Positions 9,214 through 16,831 of a stretch of 64,000 nucleotides of DNA are shown here, one piece after another (position 1 is the first letter of the stretch; every line of letters begins with the position of its first letter). The position numbers and the translations under genes are program-made. The DNA lies in NCBI RefSeq assembly GCF_000518245.1, contig NZ_KI912405.1:24110-88109 (forward strand), written 5' to 3'. A model generated the notes under the pieces. That model had not been told where the DNA came from. It did no database searches and saw only the letters and a list, made by a program, of their open reading frames with translations. The DNA comes from Brachyspira alvinipulli ATCC 51933. Lineage in GTDB: Bacteria; Spirochaetota; Brachyspiria; Brachyspirales; Brachyspiraceae.

Positions 9214-10281
9214 TTAAAATTCCTCTATTTTTTTGGTAAGGAAATTTATGATATTATCTTTAGTTACCTTTATAGGTTCATTTTCTTTTTCAAAAAATAT
9301 AAAATTACCATCTCCTGTTCCAGCTACTCCAAAATCAGCATGCCTTGCCTCACCAGGTCCATTAACAACACAGCCCATAATAGCTATAGTAATATTCTTT
9401 TTTATATTCTGTACATGTTTTTCTATAAAGCTAGCCACCTCTTCAACATTAACCTGACATCTTCCGCATGTAGGACATGATATTATTTCTATGGAAGGCT
9501 CGTTTCTTATACCTAAAAATTTAAGAAGCATTTTTCCTGCCATTACTTCCTCTACAGGATCGCCTGTTATAGAATATCTTATAGTATCTCCAATACCCTG
9601 CATTATTAAATATGATAAAGCACTTGTACTTTTTATAAGAGAGCTTCTTAAAGTACCTGCCTCTGTTACTCCTAAATGTATAGGATAATCGAATTTTTCT
9701 CTGAATAAAGTATTAGCTTCTATTGTAGTTTTTATGTCCGAAGATTTTAAAGACACTTTTATATTTGTGAAATCTAAATCTTCCATTAATTTTATATGTT
9801 CAGCTGCACTTTTTACCATGTTTTCAGGAGTTACTTCTTTATATATGCTTCTGTCCAAACTTCCGCCATTTACTCCAACTCTTATTGTAAGGTTTCTCTC
9901 TTTGGCTTCTTTTATAACTTCTTTTACTTTTTCTTTATCTTTTATATTACCCGGATTAAGTCTTAAAGAATCAATACCGCTTTTCATACTTTCTAAAGCC
10001 AAACGATGATCAAAATGTATATCAGCAATTAAAGGAACTTTTGTTTGTTTTTTTATTTCTTTAATGGCTTTGGCAGCATCAATATCCAAAACAGCAAGTC
10101 TTACTATATCAACGCCGGCATCCTCAAGCGATTTTATCTGCTCAACAGTGTCTTTTATATTTCTAGTATCTGTATTGGTCATAGATTGTATGCTGATAGG
10201 ATTATTTCCGCCTATTAGTACATTTCCAATTCTTACAGTTTTTACTTTTTTTCTTATATCATTAATATTATCTATATTCAT
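9214..10281 (-). CDS. ispG: 4-hydroxy-3-methylbut-2-en-1-yl diphosphate synthase
   Basis: This 355-residue [4Fe-4S] enzyme performs the penultimate step of the MEP pathway, reducing methylerythritol cyclodiphosphate to HMBPP. The N-terminal TIM barrel has the family stretches GGNNPISIQSMTNTDTR and LIADIHFDHRLALES. The C-terminal iron-sulfur part has the cluster cysteines in SCPTCGRC and GCVVNGPGEA. Length is normal for the short bacterial form. The ATG is preceded by GGAAAC. It shows that the organism makes isoprenoids by the non-mevalonate route. No other MEP gene is near. Confidence 0.97.
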   Translation of the reverse strand: MNIDNINDIRKKVKTVRIGNVLIGGNNPISIQSMTNTDTRNIKDTVEQIKSLEDAGVDIVRLAVLDIDAAKAIKEIKKQTKVPLIADIHFDHRLALESMKSGIDSLRLNPGNIKDKEKVKEVIKEAKERNLTIRVGVNGGSLDRSIYKEVTPENMVKSAAEHIKLMEDLDFTNIKVSLKSSDIKTTIEANTLFREKFDYPIHLGVTEAGTLRSSLIKSTSALSYLIMQGIGDTIRYSITGDPVEEVMAGKMLLKFLGIRNEPSIEIISCPTCGRCQVNVEEVASFIEKHVQNIKKNITIAIMGCVVNGPGEARHADFGVAGTGDGNFIFFEKENEPIKVTKDNIINFLTKKIEEF

Positions 10282-10530
10282 TTTGTTTCCTTATACATTT
10301 TCTATTTTAATAACTTTCAATTATAGTATCATTTTCAAATATTTTTGCAAATATATTTTAACGTTTATATGTTTTTATAATTAATTCTAATAGAATAAAT
10401 ACTGCAACCAAAAATACTTGATAACCAATAATTAAATAAAATAATAATATTACAACAAATAAAATTAACTGTTTTTATTTCTATCACTTCAAATGATTTT
10501 AGTAATTATACAAACAAAGGAAAACAAATA

Positions 10531-11088
10531 ATGAATATAATAAATATTTTTGATAAAACAATAATAGAGTTCGCTCATAGTTTACATAATAATTACAAAA
10601 TATTAGATTTATTTTTCTCTTTAATAACTAATTTAGGGGAATCAATACCATTAATGATATTGACCATAATTTTAATATTTATAAAAAGAACAAGACTTTG
10701 CGGAATTAACATGATGGCAAGTTTATTTATATCAATATTTATAGGAGCAATAATATTAAAACCATTAATAGCAAGAGAACGTCCTTTTGTTGATCCTGTT
10801 TATAATGAATATTGGGCTGCTGTGGGAAAGCATTTAGAAACATCATTTTCATGCCCATCTTCACATACTACTGCTTCATTTGCTGTACTTTTCCCTATTT
10901 TTCTATATTTTAATAAAGAGTATAGTTTCATAGCAATAGTAATAGCATTACTCATAGGTTTTTCAAGGGTTTATCTAATTGTACATTATCCAAGCGATGT
11001 TCTTTTCGGAATGTTTATAGGAATAAGTGTATCATGCATTACATATTTATTAATAAAAAAAATTAATAAAAAATATTTGCATTTATAA
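10531..11088 (+). CDS. PAP2-family membrane phosphatase
   Basis: This 185-residue integral membrane protein has about five to six hydrophobic segments. The three PAP2 phosphatase motifs are present in order: KPLIARERPF (K-x6-R-P), CPSSHTTASF (the PSGH-type motif with Ser for Gly) and SRVYLIVHYPSD (S-R-x5-H-x3-D). These residues form the catalytic pocket facing the periplasm. Such proteins dephosphorylate lipid phosphates, often undecaprenyl diphosphate, which would support cell-wall carrier recycling; the substrate here is inferred. An AAAGGA ribosome-binding site precedes the ATG. The gene appears monocistronic. Confidence 0.88.
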   Translation: MNIINIFDKTIIEFAHSLHNNYKILDLFFSLITNLGESIPLMILTIILIFIKRTRLCGINMMASLFISIFIGAIILKPLIARERPFVDPVYNEYWAAVGKHLETSFSCPSSHTTASFAVLFPIFLYFNKEYSFIAIVIALLIGFSRVYLIVHYPSDVLFGMFIGISVSCITYLLIKKINKKYLHL

Positions 11089-11199
11089 AAAAATTGTTAT
11101 ATTAAAAATATAAAATAGTATTTATAATTGAATATTGATTTTTTACAGAAAAATACGAAAATATTATTGGAAGTATAAAATTATTTATTGGAGCAAAAA

Positions 11200-11568
11200 A
11201 TGGATAGAATTGTAAAATCAATAAATACTAAACTCCCTTACAATGCCGAAATATTTATAAAGAGTAAATTTATTAAAGCTGAAATGATATACTTAGAAAA
11301 AACAGAAACAGGATATAATGTTGAACTTGATAATGAAATATCAATTACATTTGATGAAAATGGTAATTGGACTTCGATTAACAGCAGTAAAAAACTTCCT
11401 GACAATATTATTCCTAATGCTGTGAAAGAAAAAATAAATAAGCTAAAAAGATTTGAACCCGAATATAAAAATAAAGATCTAAATATAAATGAAATAAGAA
11501 AAATCATTAATTCGTATCGAATTCTAATAAATCACTATTTAGAAATGCATATATATAGTAATAGTTAA
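11200..11568 (+). CDS. PepSY-like (DUF2874-type) small protein
   Basis: I start at the ATG at 11200 because GGAG lies seven bases upstream; a TTG at 11188 would place that box inside the gene. The 122-residue product has the pattern of the PepSY-like/DUF2874 family: LPYNAEIFIKSKFIKAEMIY, a beta-strand pair, ISITFDENGNWTSI, then LPDNIIP. The family usually has two such units and a signal peptide. Here there is one clear unit and no signal peptide, so it may be a cytoplasmic or shortened member. A Lys-rich C-terminal half (~75-122) is not typical. Function unknown. Confidence 0.65.
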   Translation: MDRIVKSINTKLPYNAEIFIKSKFIKAEMIYLEKTETGYNVELDNEISITFDENGNWTSINSSKKLPDNIIPNAVKEKINKLKRFEPEYKNKDLNINEIRKIINSYRILINHYLEMHIYSNS

Positions 11569-11570
11569 AT

Positions 11571-12245
11571 TTATTTTAAACATCTTACTATTTTGCCATT
11601 AGACATTTCATAAACATTATTGGCATGTGCTGCTATATTATGAGCATGTGTAACCATAACAATAGTAGTACCTTGTTTATTAATTGTTAAAAGTATTTCC
11701 ATTAAAGTTTTTGTAGTTGCAGGATCTAAATCACTTGTAGGTTCATCTGCTATCAAGCATTTACATCCATAAGCTAAAGCTCTCAATATGGCAACTTTTT
11801 TCATTTCTCCGCCTGATAAGTTAGAAGCCTTAGAATACATTTTATCTTTAAGAGAAAATAACTCTATATTTTCTTTTGTTTGATTAATCTTTTCTTCTGT
11901 AATCTTATGTTTAAAAGCTAAAGGCATAAGAACATTATCTATAATACTGATAGTTGGTATAATAACAGGATATTGGAATATATAAGAAAAATATTCCCTT
12001 CTAAAACTAGCTAAAACATCTTCAGAAGCACCATTTAATTTATATGAATCATAATAAATTGTACCGCTGCTTGGCTTAAGTATTCCGCCTACAATACTAA
12101 GCAATGTACTTTTACCGCTTCCCGTATGTCCTACAAAACTAATAAAATCTCCCTGATTAATATCCAAACTAATATCTTCGCAGGCATTGCATTGAGTAAC
12201 ACCTAAAGGGAAAGTCTTTGAAACATTGATTATTTTTATATTCAT
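11571..12245 (-). CDS. ABC transporter ATP-binding protein (LolD/MacB type)
   Basis: This 224-residue protein is a complete ABC ATPase: Walker A GHTGSGKST (~residues 38-46), ABC signature LSGGEMKK (~143), Walker B LIADEPTSDLD and the switch His in VTHAHN. The length and the TSDLD motif fit the LolD/MacB/FtsE group, which works with FtsX-type permeases. It overlaps the permease gene upstream by four bases (12242-12245), so the pair is translationally coupled. The substrate is unknown; lipoprotein release or small-molecule export are the usual roles for the group. Confidence 0.9.
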   Translation of the reverse strand: MNIKIINVSKTFPLGVTQCNACEDISLDINQGDFISFVGHTGSGKSTLLSIVGGILKPSSGTIYYDSYKLNGASEDVLASFRREYFSYIFQYPVIIPTISIIDNVLMPLAFKHKITEEKINQTKENIELFSLKDKMYSKASNLSGGEMKKVAILRALAYGCKCLIADEPTSDLDPATTKTLMEILLTINKQGTTIVMVTHAHNIAAHANNVYEMSNGKIVRCLK

Positions 12246-12805
12246 AGTGTTCCCCTCAAATCCTCATAAGGGTCTTTATATAAAAGTACAGAATTAGATA
12301 CAAAAGCCCCTATCATAAATCCAACCATCAAAACTACATTAGCACATAATACTACAAATGCCCCATTAATAACATCAGAAACTTCTATTAAAGTAAGTAT
12401 ATATGATCTATATCTTAAATATAGTATAGACATCTCTATCACACAAATAATGGATGATATTGTAGGATATAATAAACTTATAAGCATAGCCAATTTCTTT
12501 ATGGCTAATTTTGTAGCTCCGAATATACGGAGTGTAGAAAACATCCTATTATTTTTAGAAAATATATATGAGCTGGATATTACAGAAAATAGTACACCAA
12601 TTATTAACAATACAATCAGCAAAGCATATATAGAAAACTCTCTAAAAAATGGTATATTATCATTTAATAGTATTTCATATTTCCACATCAAACTAAATAT
12701 AGAAGCTATTGTCATAAGCTGAGACAAAGCAATAAATATTACTATAGAAAATACAATACTTCCTTTTATAAGTTTAGAAGCATATCCAATTGTAGAATTA
12801 TACAC
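12242..12805 (-). CDS. Small FtsX-like ABC permease
   Basis: The 187-residue product has four hydrophobic segments at approximately 12-35, 55-78, 105-128 and 145-168. Between the second and third is FSTLRIFGATKLAIKKLAML, the cytoplasmic segment typical of the FtsX/MacB/LolC permease core. It starts at a GTG with AAAGG upstream. It lacks the large periplasmic domain of MacB or LolC and is about half the size of FtsX, so it looks like a minimal permease that would act as a dimer. It pairs with the overlapping ATPase gene. No third component or membrane-fusion protein is adjacent. Confidence 0.7.
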   Translation of the reverse strand: MYNSTIGYASKLIKGSIVFSIVIFIALSQLMTIASIFSLMWKYEILLNDNIPFFREFSIYALLIVLLIIGVLFSVISSSYIFSKNNRMFSTLRIFGATKLAIKKLAMLISLLYPTISSIICVIEMSILYLRYRSYILTLIEVSDVINGAFVVLCANVVLMVGFMIGAFVSNSVLLYKDPYEDLRGTL

Positions 12806-12884
12806 AATAAAACCTTTACCTTTTTAAATATATCTTTCCATTTATAAGTATCAATATTATATCACATTACTTAAATAATTCAAA

Positions 12885-13973
12885 TTAGTTTATCTTAAAT
12901 AAAACAATAGTAAAATCATCATCAGGCGACATATATGAAAGATATTCATAAAAATCTTTTTTTATTAATTCAATACATGACTCTGCCTTGGAATGTCTAT
13001 TGTCATAAATTGCTTTTTTCAGTCTATTAATACTGTAAAAATCATATTTATTTTTCGATCTTGATGCTTCTGTCAAACCATCTGTATAAAAGAACAATAT
13101 ATCGCCTTTATTTATATAAATAACTTCCTCTTCATAATACGCCTTAGGAAAAAGCCCTACTATTGTACCTCCTTTACTGTATTCTATTACATCTTCTCCC
13201 TTACTTAATAAAAGCGGAGTATGAGATGCATTAGAATATGTTACTTTATAATTTAATAAATCTATTTCTGCCACTATCATAGTTAAATAATAATTTATTG
13301 GAAGCGTATTAATTAAAATACTATTTATTTCACTTATTATGGAGCTTACAGATTCAAAAGAATTAGCTAAATTCCTAAAAGTAGATTTAAGCATAGCTGT
13401 TACAATAGCAGCCTCTACCCCATGTCCGCTGATATCTGATATAATGAATAAAATTCTATCTTGATCTATATATACATAATCGAAAAAATCTCCTCCTATA
13501 ACTTCAAGAGGCTTATAAAGATAGGCGGAAGATATAAAATTATTATTAGGCATCTTTTTAGGAAGCATAGATTCTTGAAGTTTTCTAGCTTTCTTCATGT
13601 CTTTTTTATATTGATTTTTTAGATTATTTAGTACATCATATCTTCCTAAAATATAACTGTTTTTTTCTTTTAAATCTATTATAGCTCTTTGATAATCATT
13701 TATTATTACGCTGTTAATTTTTGAAAATCTGTAAACTTTTCCATTTAGTGATTGCTCTTCTATCTCTTTATAATCTCTAACAATATACAACCTTAGAATA
13801 TATTTATAAAATATTAGAGATGGTATAAAAAATAGTATAAATAAAATAAATAATAATATAAAAATAAATTTATTTTGATAATGAATTATAGAAACTATAT
13901 TAAGAAATATAAATAGTACTAAAAATACTATGGAAGTAAATCTAAGAAAAATTAAAACACGTTCATCTTTCAT
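12885..13973 (-). CDS. SpoIIE/RsbU-type PP2C serine phosphatase, membrane anchored
   Basis: This 362-residue protein has two N-terminal hydrophobic segments (~10-30 and 33-55), a coiled-coil-like linker (~95-140) and a C-terminal PP2C phosphatase domain of the SpoIIE/RsbU class. The linker ends in KARKLQESMLPKKMP, a common lead-in to these domains. Metal-binding acidic residues are visible in VIGGDFFDY, FIISDISGHGVEAA, FFYTDGLTEA and the final SPDDDFTIVLF. Such enzymes usually dephosphorylate an anti-sigma-factor antagonist. No partner anti-sigma factor or STAS protein is encoded nearby and there is no obvious sensor domain, so its input and target are unknown. Confidence 0.9.
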   Translation of the reverse strand: MKDERVLIFLRFTSIVFLVLFIFLNIVSIIHYQNKFIFILLFILFILFFIPSLIFYKYILRLYIVRDYKEIEEQSLNGKVYRFSKINSVIINDYQRAIIDLKEKNSYILGRYDVLNNLKNQYKKDMKKARKLQESMLPKKMPNNNFISSAYLYKPLEVIGGDFFDYVYIDQDRILFIISDISGHGVEAAIVTAMLKSTFRNLANSFESVSSIISEINSILINTLPINYYLTMIVAEIDLLNYKVTYSNASHTPLLLSKGEDVIEYSKGGTIVGLFPKAYYEEEVIYINKGDILFFYTDGLTEASRSKNKYDFYSINRLKKAIYDNRHSKAESCIELIKKDFYEYLSYMSPDDDFTIVLFKIN

Positions 13974-14082
13974 AAAAGAGCTAATAAAAAAACAATTATT
14001 ACAAAATTGATATTTAGAAAATTAATTATATCAAAAAGATTATAGTTTGCAAATATTTTTTATAAAATAAATACCATATATA

Positions 14083-14111
14083 TTGCAAAAATTAAACTTA
14101 ATTTATACAAT
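14083..14111 (+). promoter_or_regulatory. Promoter of the nanA operon
   Basis: TTGCAA (14083-14088), a 17-bp spacer and TACAAT (14106-14111) form a good sigma-70-type promoter. A run of eight TA dinucleotides (about 14111-14126) follows directly and covers the expected start of transcription, ahead of the GGAG ribosome-binding site. Confidence 0.6.
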
Positions 14112-14153
14112 ATATATATATATATAATCAAAAAATATTATAAGGAGTAGAGT

Positions 14154-15050
14154 ATGAATAAATGTTCCGGTATATTATCCGCTCTAATGACACCTTTCAC
14201 TAAAAATGGAAAATTAGATGAAAAAGTGTTAAGAAAATATGTAAGACATAATATTGACCGTATGAAAGTAGACGGTTTATATGTAGGTGGTTCTACAGGA
14301 GAAGGACTTTTAATGTCTAAAGATGAAAGAATAGCAGTTCTTGAAATAACAAAAGAAGAAGTTAATGGTAAAATTCCATTGATAGCTCATGTTGGCACAT
14401 TAAATCTTAATGAAGCATGTGAAATGGCACAAAAGGCAGAAGAATTGGGATATGATTTAATATCAGCCGTTACTCCATACTACTATCCTTTTTCATTTGC
14501 AGATATAAGCAAATACTATAACACTATATTAAAGTCTACAAGCAAAATTCCTCTTGTAATTTATTTTTTACCTAGTCTTTCAAATAACAGCATATCTTTA
14601 GATGATTTCGGAAAATTATTTGAAGATAAAAGAGTAATGGGAATAAAATATACTTCATTTGATTTATTCCTATTAGAAAGATTAATACAAAAATTCCCAG
14701 ATAAAATGATGTGGGCTGGTTTTGATGAAATGTTATTGGCTTATGCTTCTTACGGATTAAGATCAGGAATAGGTTCAACATATAATATACAAGCTCCATT
14801 AGCTAAAAAAGTTGTTCAAGCTGTTGAAAATAAAGACTTGTCTAAGGCATTGAAAATACAGCATGATATGAATGATATAATAAAAACATTATTAAATGTA
14901 GGAATATACCCTGCTCTTAAAGAATGCATATCATTCTATGACCCTTCAGCTGTTGCATACTGCAGAGCACCTATGGGTTCAAAACCATTTGGTAAATCAG
15001 AGAAAAAATTACTAAAAGATATGTTTGACAAATATTTATCTAAACTATAA
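14154..15050 (+). CDS. nanA: N-acetylneuraminate lyase
   Basis: This 298-residue class I aldolase splits sialic acid into N-acetylmannosamine and pyruvate. It has the DapA/NanA-family barrel: the pyruvate-binding GGSTGEG motif near residue 45, the catalytic Tyr in LVIYFLP, and the Schiff-base Lys in MGIKYTSFD (~residue 164). The GIKYTS context and the downstream YhcH-type gene favour sialate lyase over dihydrodipicolinate synthase. Length is typical. The ATG has a strong AAGGAG box. It shares a transcript with the next gene, and no sialic-acid transporter or kinase is in the window. Sialic acid released from mucin is the probable source. Confidence 0.9.
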   Translation: MNKCSGILSALMTPFTKNGKLDEKVLRKYVRHNIDRMKVDGLYVGGSTGEGLLMSKDERIAVLEITKEEVNGKIPLIAHVGTLNLNEACEMAQKAEELGYDLISAVTPYYYPFSFADISKYYNTILKSTSKIPLVIYFLPSLSNNSISLDDFGKLFEDKRVMGIKYTSFDLFLLERLIQKFPDKMMWAGFDEMLLAYASYGLRSGIGSTYNIQAPLAKKVVQAVENKDLSKALKIQHDMNDIIKTLLNVGIYPALKECISFYDPSAVAYCRAPMGSKPFGKSEKKLLKDMFDKYLSKL

Positions 15051-15111
15051 TTTTTTTTTGATAATCATTTGTTCACGTGGACATTAAATAAAAATTATAA
15101 AGGATTTATTT

Positions 15112-15576
15112 ATGATATTAAAACCAATAAAAAGCGAATTTAATCAAAGTTTTCATGATACTATATGGAAAGCAAAAAACTATGTAAGAGAACATTATGA
15201 AGACTTAAAAAAACTTTCTGTAGGAAAACATGCACTAGACAAAGAAATCTGTGAAGGTGCTTTCATCAATGTTATGGAATACGATAATAAAGATAATCCT
15301 CATTGGGAATCTCATTTAAAATACGTTGATGTTCAAATAATTTTTGAAGGTGCAGAAGATTTTATAATAGCAAATACTTCTACATTAAAACCAAAAAATT
15401 ATGATGAAGCTTCAGACTACCATGATTGGGAAGGAGAAGGAACTGCACGCTTAACTCTTACACCAGGAGATGTTTTAATACTTCTTCCTTATGATGCTCA
15501 CAGAGTTGGACTTCCTCCAAAAACAGGAAAAACTCATGTTAAAAAAGGCATAATAAAAGTTCCTTATAAAGTTTGA
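15112..15576 (+). CDS. YhcH/YjgK/YiaL-family protein (sialic-acid catabolism)
   Basis: This 154-residue protein belongs to the YhcH/YjgK/YiaL family (DUF386), a cupin-like beta-barrel. Visible family features are FINVMEYDNKD, WESHLKYVDVQIIFEGAED and TPGDVLILLPYDAHRVG, which include the likely metal-binding His and Glu residues. Members in nan operons (NanQ) are proposed to speed the opening or anomerisation of sialic acid released by NanA. It lies 61 bp after nanA with an AAGGA box, and a terminator follows, so nanA and this gene make a two-gene operon. Confidence 0.85.
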   Translation: MILKPIKSEFNQSFHDTIWKAKNYVREHYEDLKKLSVGKHALDKEICEGAFINVMEYDNKDNPHWESHLKYVDVQIIFEGAEDFIIANTSTLKPKNYDEASDYHDWEGEGTARLTLTPGDVLILLPYDAHRVGLPPKTGKTHVKKGIIKVPYKV

Positions 15577-15595
15577 GTTAAATTGATAAAATAAT

Positions 15596-15630
15596 AATAG
15601 CCGGTGCATAAAAGTACCGGCTATTTTTTA
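15596..15630 (+). terminator. Terminator of the nanA operon
   Basis: A ten-base stem AATAGCCGGT / ACCGGCTATT with a ten-base loop is followed by a T run. It lies 20 bp after the stop of the YhcH-family gene and has the form of an intrinsic terminator. Confidence 0.85.
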
Positions 15631-15634
15631 ATAC

Positions 15635-15663
15635 TTGACAATTAAAAAAATATATTGTATGCT
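15635..15663 (+). promoter_or_regulatory. Strong promoter of the flavoprotein gene
   Basis: A perfect TTGACA (15635-15640), a 17-bp spacer and TATGCT (15658-15663) form a near-consensus promoter. Transcription would start near 15670, about 125 bases before the start codon at 15796. This is a long leader compared with the other genes here. Confidence 0.75.
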
Positions 15664-15669
15664 ATATAC

Positions 15670-15795
15670 TATACAAGGTAGGGCTTATATTTCATATAAG
15701 ATTTCCGATAAACTTCGCTAATATCATTAAAAAAAGAAAACGAAGACTGGCAGCCTATCCAGTAAAAAATTCTAATAAACAGGAGAATTAATTTT
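15670..15795 (+). ncRNA. Candidate structured 5' leader (riboswitch-like)
   Basis: The leader can fold as a three-way junction. An outer stem pairs GGTAGG (15677-15682) with CCTATC (15754-15759). Hairpin one is CTTATAT (15684-15690) with ATATAAG (15694-15700). Hairpin two is CTTCG (15713-15717) with CGAAG (15741-15745). A competing hairpin ACTGG (15746-15750) / CCAGT (15759-15763) overlaps the right arm of the outer stem, so the two states exclude each other as in many riboswitches. The first base of the fold lies close to the predicted transcription start. I could not match it to the FMN, TPP, cobalamin, SAM, purine, c-di-GMP or fluoride consensus patterns from memory. Identity and ligand are unknown. 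Confidence 0.45.
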
Positions 15796-16746
15796 ATGAA
15801 AGTCATAGGAATAGTTGCCGGCAGACATAATGGTAACAGCGAAATATTAGTAAAACAAGCTTTAACTGCTGTAAAAGATTCAAAAGGCGAGGCAATATTA
15901 ATTAATTTATTTGATTATAATATAAAACCTTGTTCAGGATGTGAATCATGCACAATAGCTATGGGAAAAATATTTAAAGAAGGTGGAGAATATAAAGGTT
16001 GTATATATAAAGAAAAAGATGATATGGATAAAATTGTTAATGTTATGAATGAATGTCAGGGAATAATAGTAGGATGTCCTACTTACGATTTGCTTCCTTC
16101 ATCATTATATTTATCATTTGCTCAAAGATTTTTAGCTTATGAATTATCATTTAGAATAAAAATAGGACAAGTAAAAGAAGATCCTCATACTGTAGCCGGA
16201 CTTATAGCTGTTGGAGGCTCAAAACATGATTGGCAGACTATGAGTTTGGAAGGACTTGCAGCTACAATGTTCACACAGTCTATAAGTGTAGTTGATATGT
16301 ATTTAGCTACAAGTGTAGGAAGACCTGGAAATGTCCTTATACATAAAGATTATTTGGAAAGAGCATACAAAATGGAAAAAAATATTGTTGAAGCAATAAA
16401 TACACCTGTAAATGAAACAAAATGGCTTGGTGATCCTGATTTAGGATTATGCCCTAGATGCCATTCTTCATTAATATATCCTGGAGATGAACATTGGGAT
16501 GGTGTAAAATTTAACTTTGAATGTGCTGTTTGCGGAGCAGGAGGAGATTTAGTAAAAGATGAAAACGGTAAATATAAATTTATGATTGCCGAAAATGGTC
16601 TTATAAGAGATAGAAATATAAATGAAGCTAGAGCCATACATTTACAGGAAATAATAGAAACAAGAGAAACTTTTATGTCAAAAAAATCTGAAATAGAAGA
16701 TGAATATAAAAGATTTAGAGAAATGAAATTTGAAACTATTAAATAG
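15796..16746 (+). CDS. Iron-sulfur flavoprotein / NAD(P)H-FMN reductase family with C-terminal zinc-ribbon-like domain
   Basis: This 316-residue protein has an N-terminal flavodoxin-like domain (~1-200) beginning MKVIGIVAGRHNGNSE, an FMN phosphate-binding loop. It carries the C-x2-C-x2-C pattern of iron-sulfur flavoproteins in CSGCESC, followed 16 residues later by another Cys (YKGC). The usual gap to the fourth Cys is 4-7. GCPTYDLLPSS is the next flavin-contacting loop. A second domain (~215-260) has CPRCHSS and CAVCGAGG, a zinc-ribbon-like pair. Such proteins move electrons between ferredoxin or NAD(P)H and small acceptors. It is alone on its transcript, behind a strong promoter and a structured leader, with GGAG before the ATG. 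Confidence 0.8.
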   Translation: MKVIGIVAGRHNGNSEILVKQALTAVKDSKGEAILINLFDYNIKPCSGCESCTIAMGKIFKEGGEYKGCIYKEKDDMDKIVNVMNECQGIIVGCPTYDLLPSSLYLSFAQRFLAYELSFRIKIGQVKEDPHTVAGLIAVGGSKHDWQTMSLEGLAATMFTQSISVVDMYLATSVGRPGNVLIHKDYLERAYKMEKNIVEAINTPVNETKWLGDPDLGLCPRCHSSLIYPGDEHWDGVKFNFECAVCGAGGDLVKDENGKYKFMIAENGLIRDRNINEARAIHLQEIIETRETFMSKKSEIEDEYKRFREMKFETIK

Positions 16747-16774
16747 CTGTTAATAAAACTTTTTCTATAAATAA

Positions 16775-16816
16775 TAAAAAAGCACTATGATAATTTTTAT
16801 CATAGTGCTTTTTTAT
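16775..16816. terminator. Bidirectional terminator between flavoprotein gene and hydA
   Basis: A perfect 13-bp stem AGCACTATGATAA / TTATCATAGTGCT with a three-base loop is flanked by an A run on the left and a T run on the right. It can therefore end transcription of both convergent genes. Confidence 0.9.
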
Positions 16817-16831
16817 TATAAGCTATACAAA

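Noticed and set aside
15112-15576. Beta-galactosidase subunit annotation for the YhcH-family gene
   Set aside because: That name is a historical label of the family; the nanA context and the cupin-like motifs fit a sialic-acid role better.
15670-15795. Known riboswitch classes for the flavoprotein leader
   Set aside because: Conserved cores of the FMN, TPP, cobalamin, SAM, purine, fluoride and c-di-GMP classes, as far as I can recall them, do not match; a covariance search was not possible.
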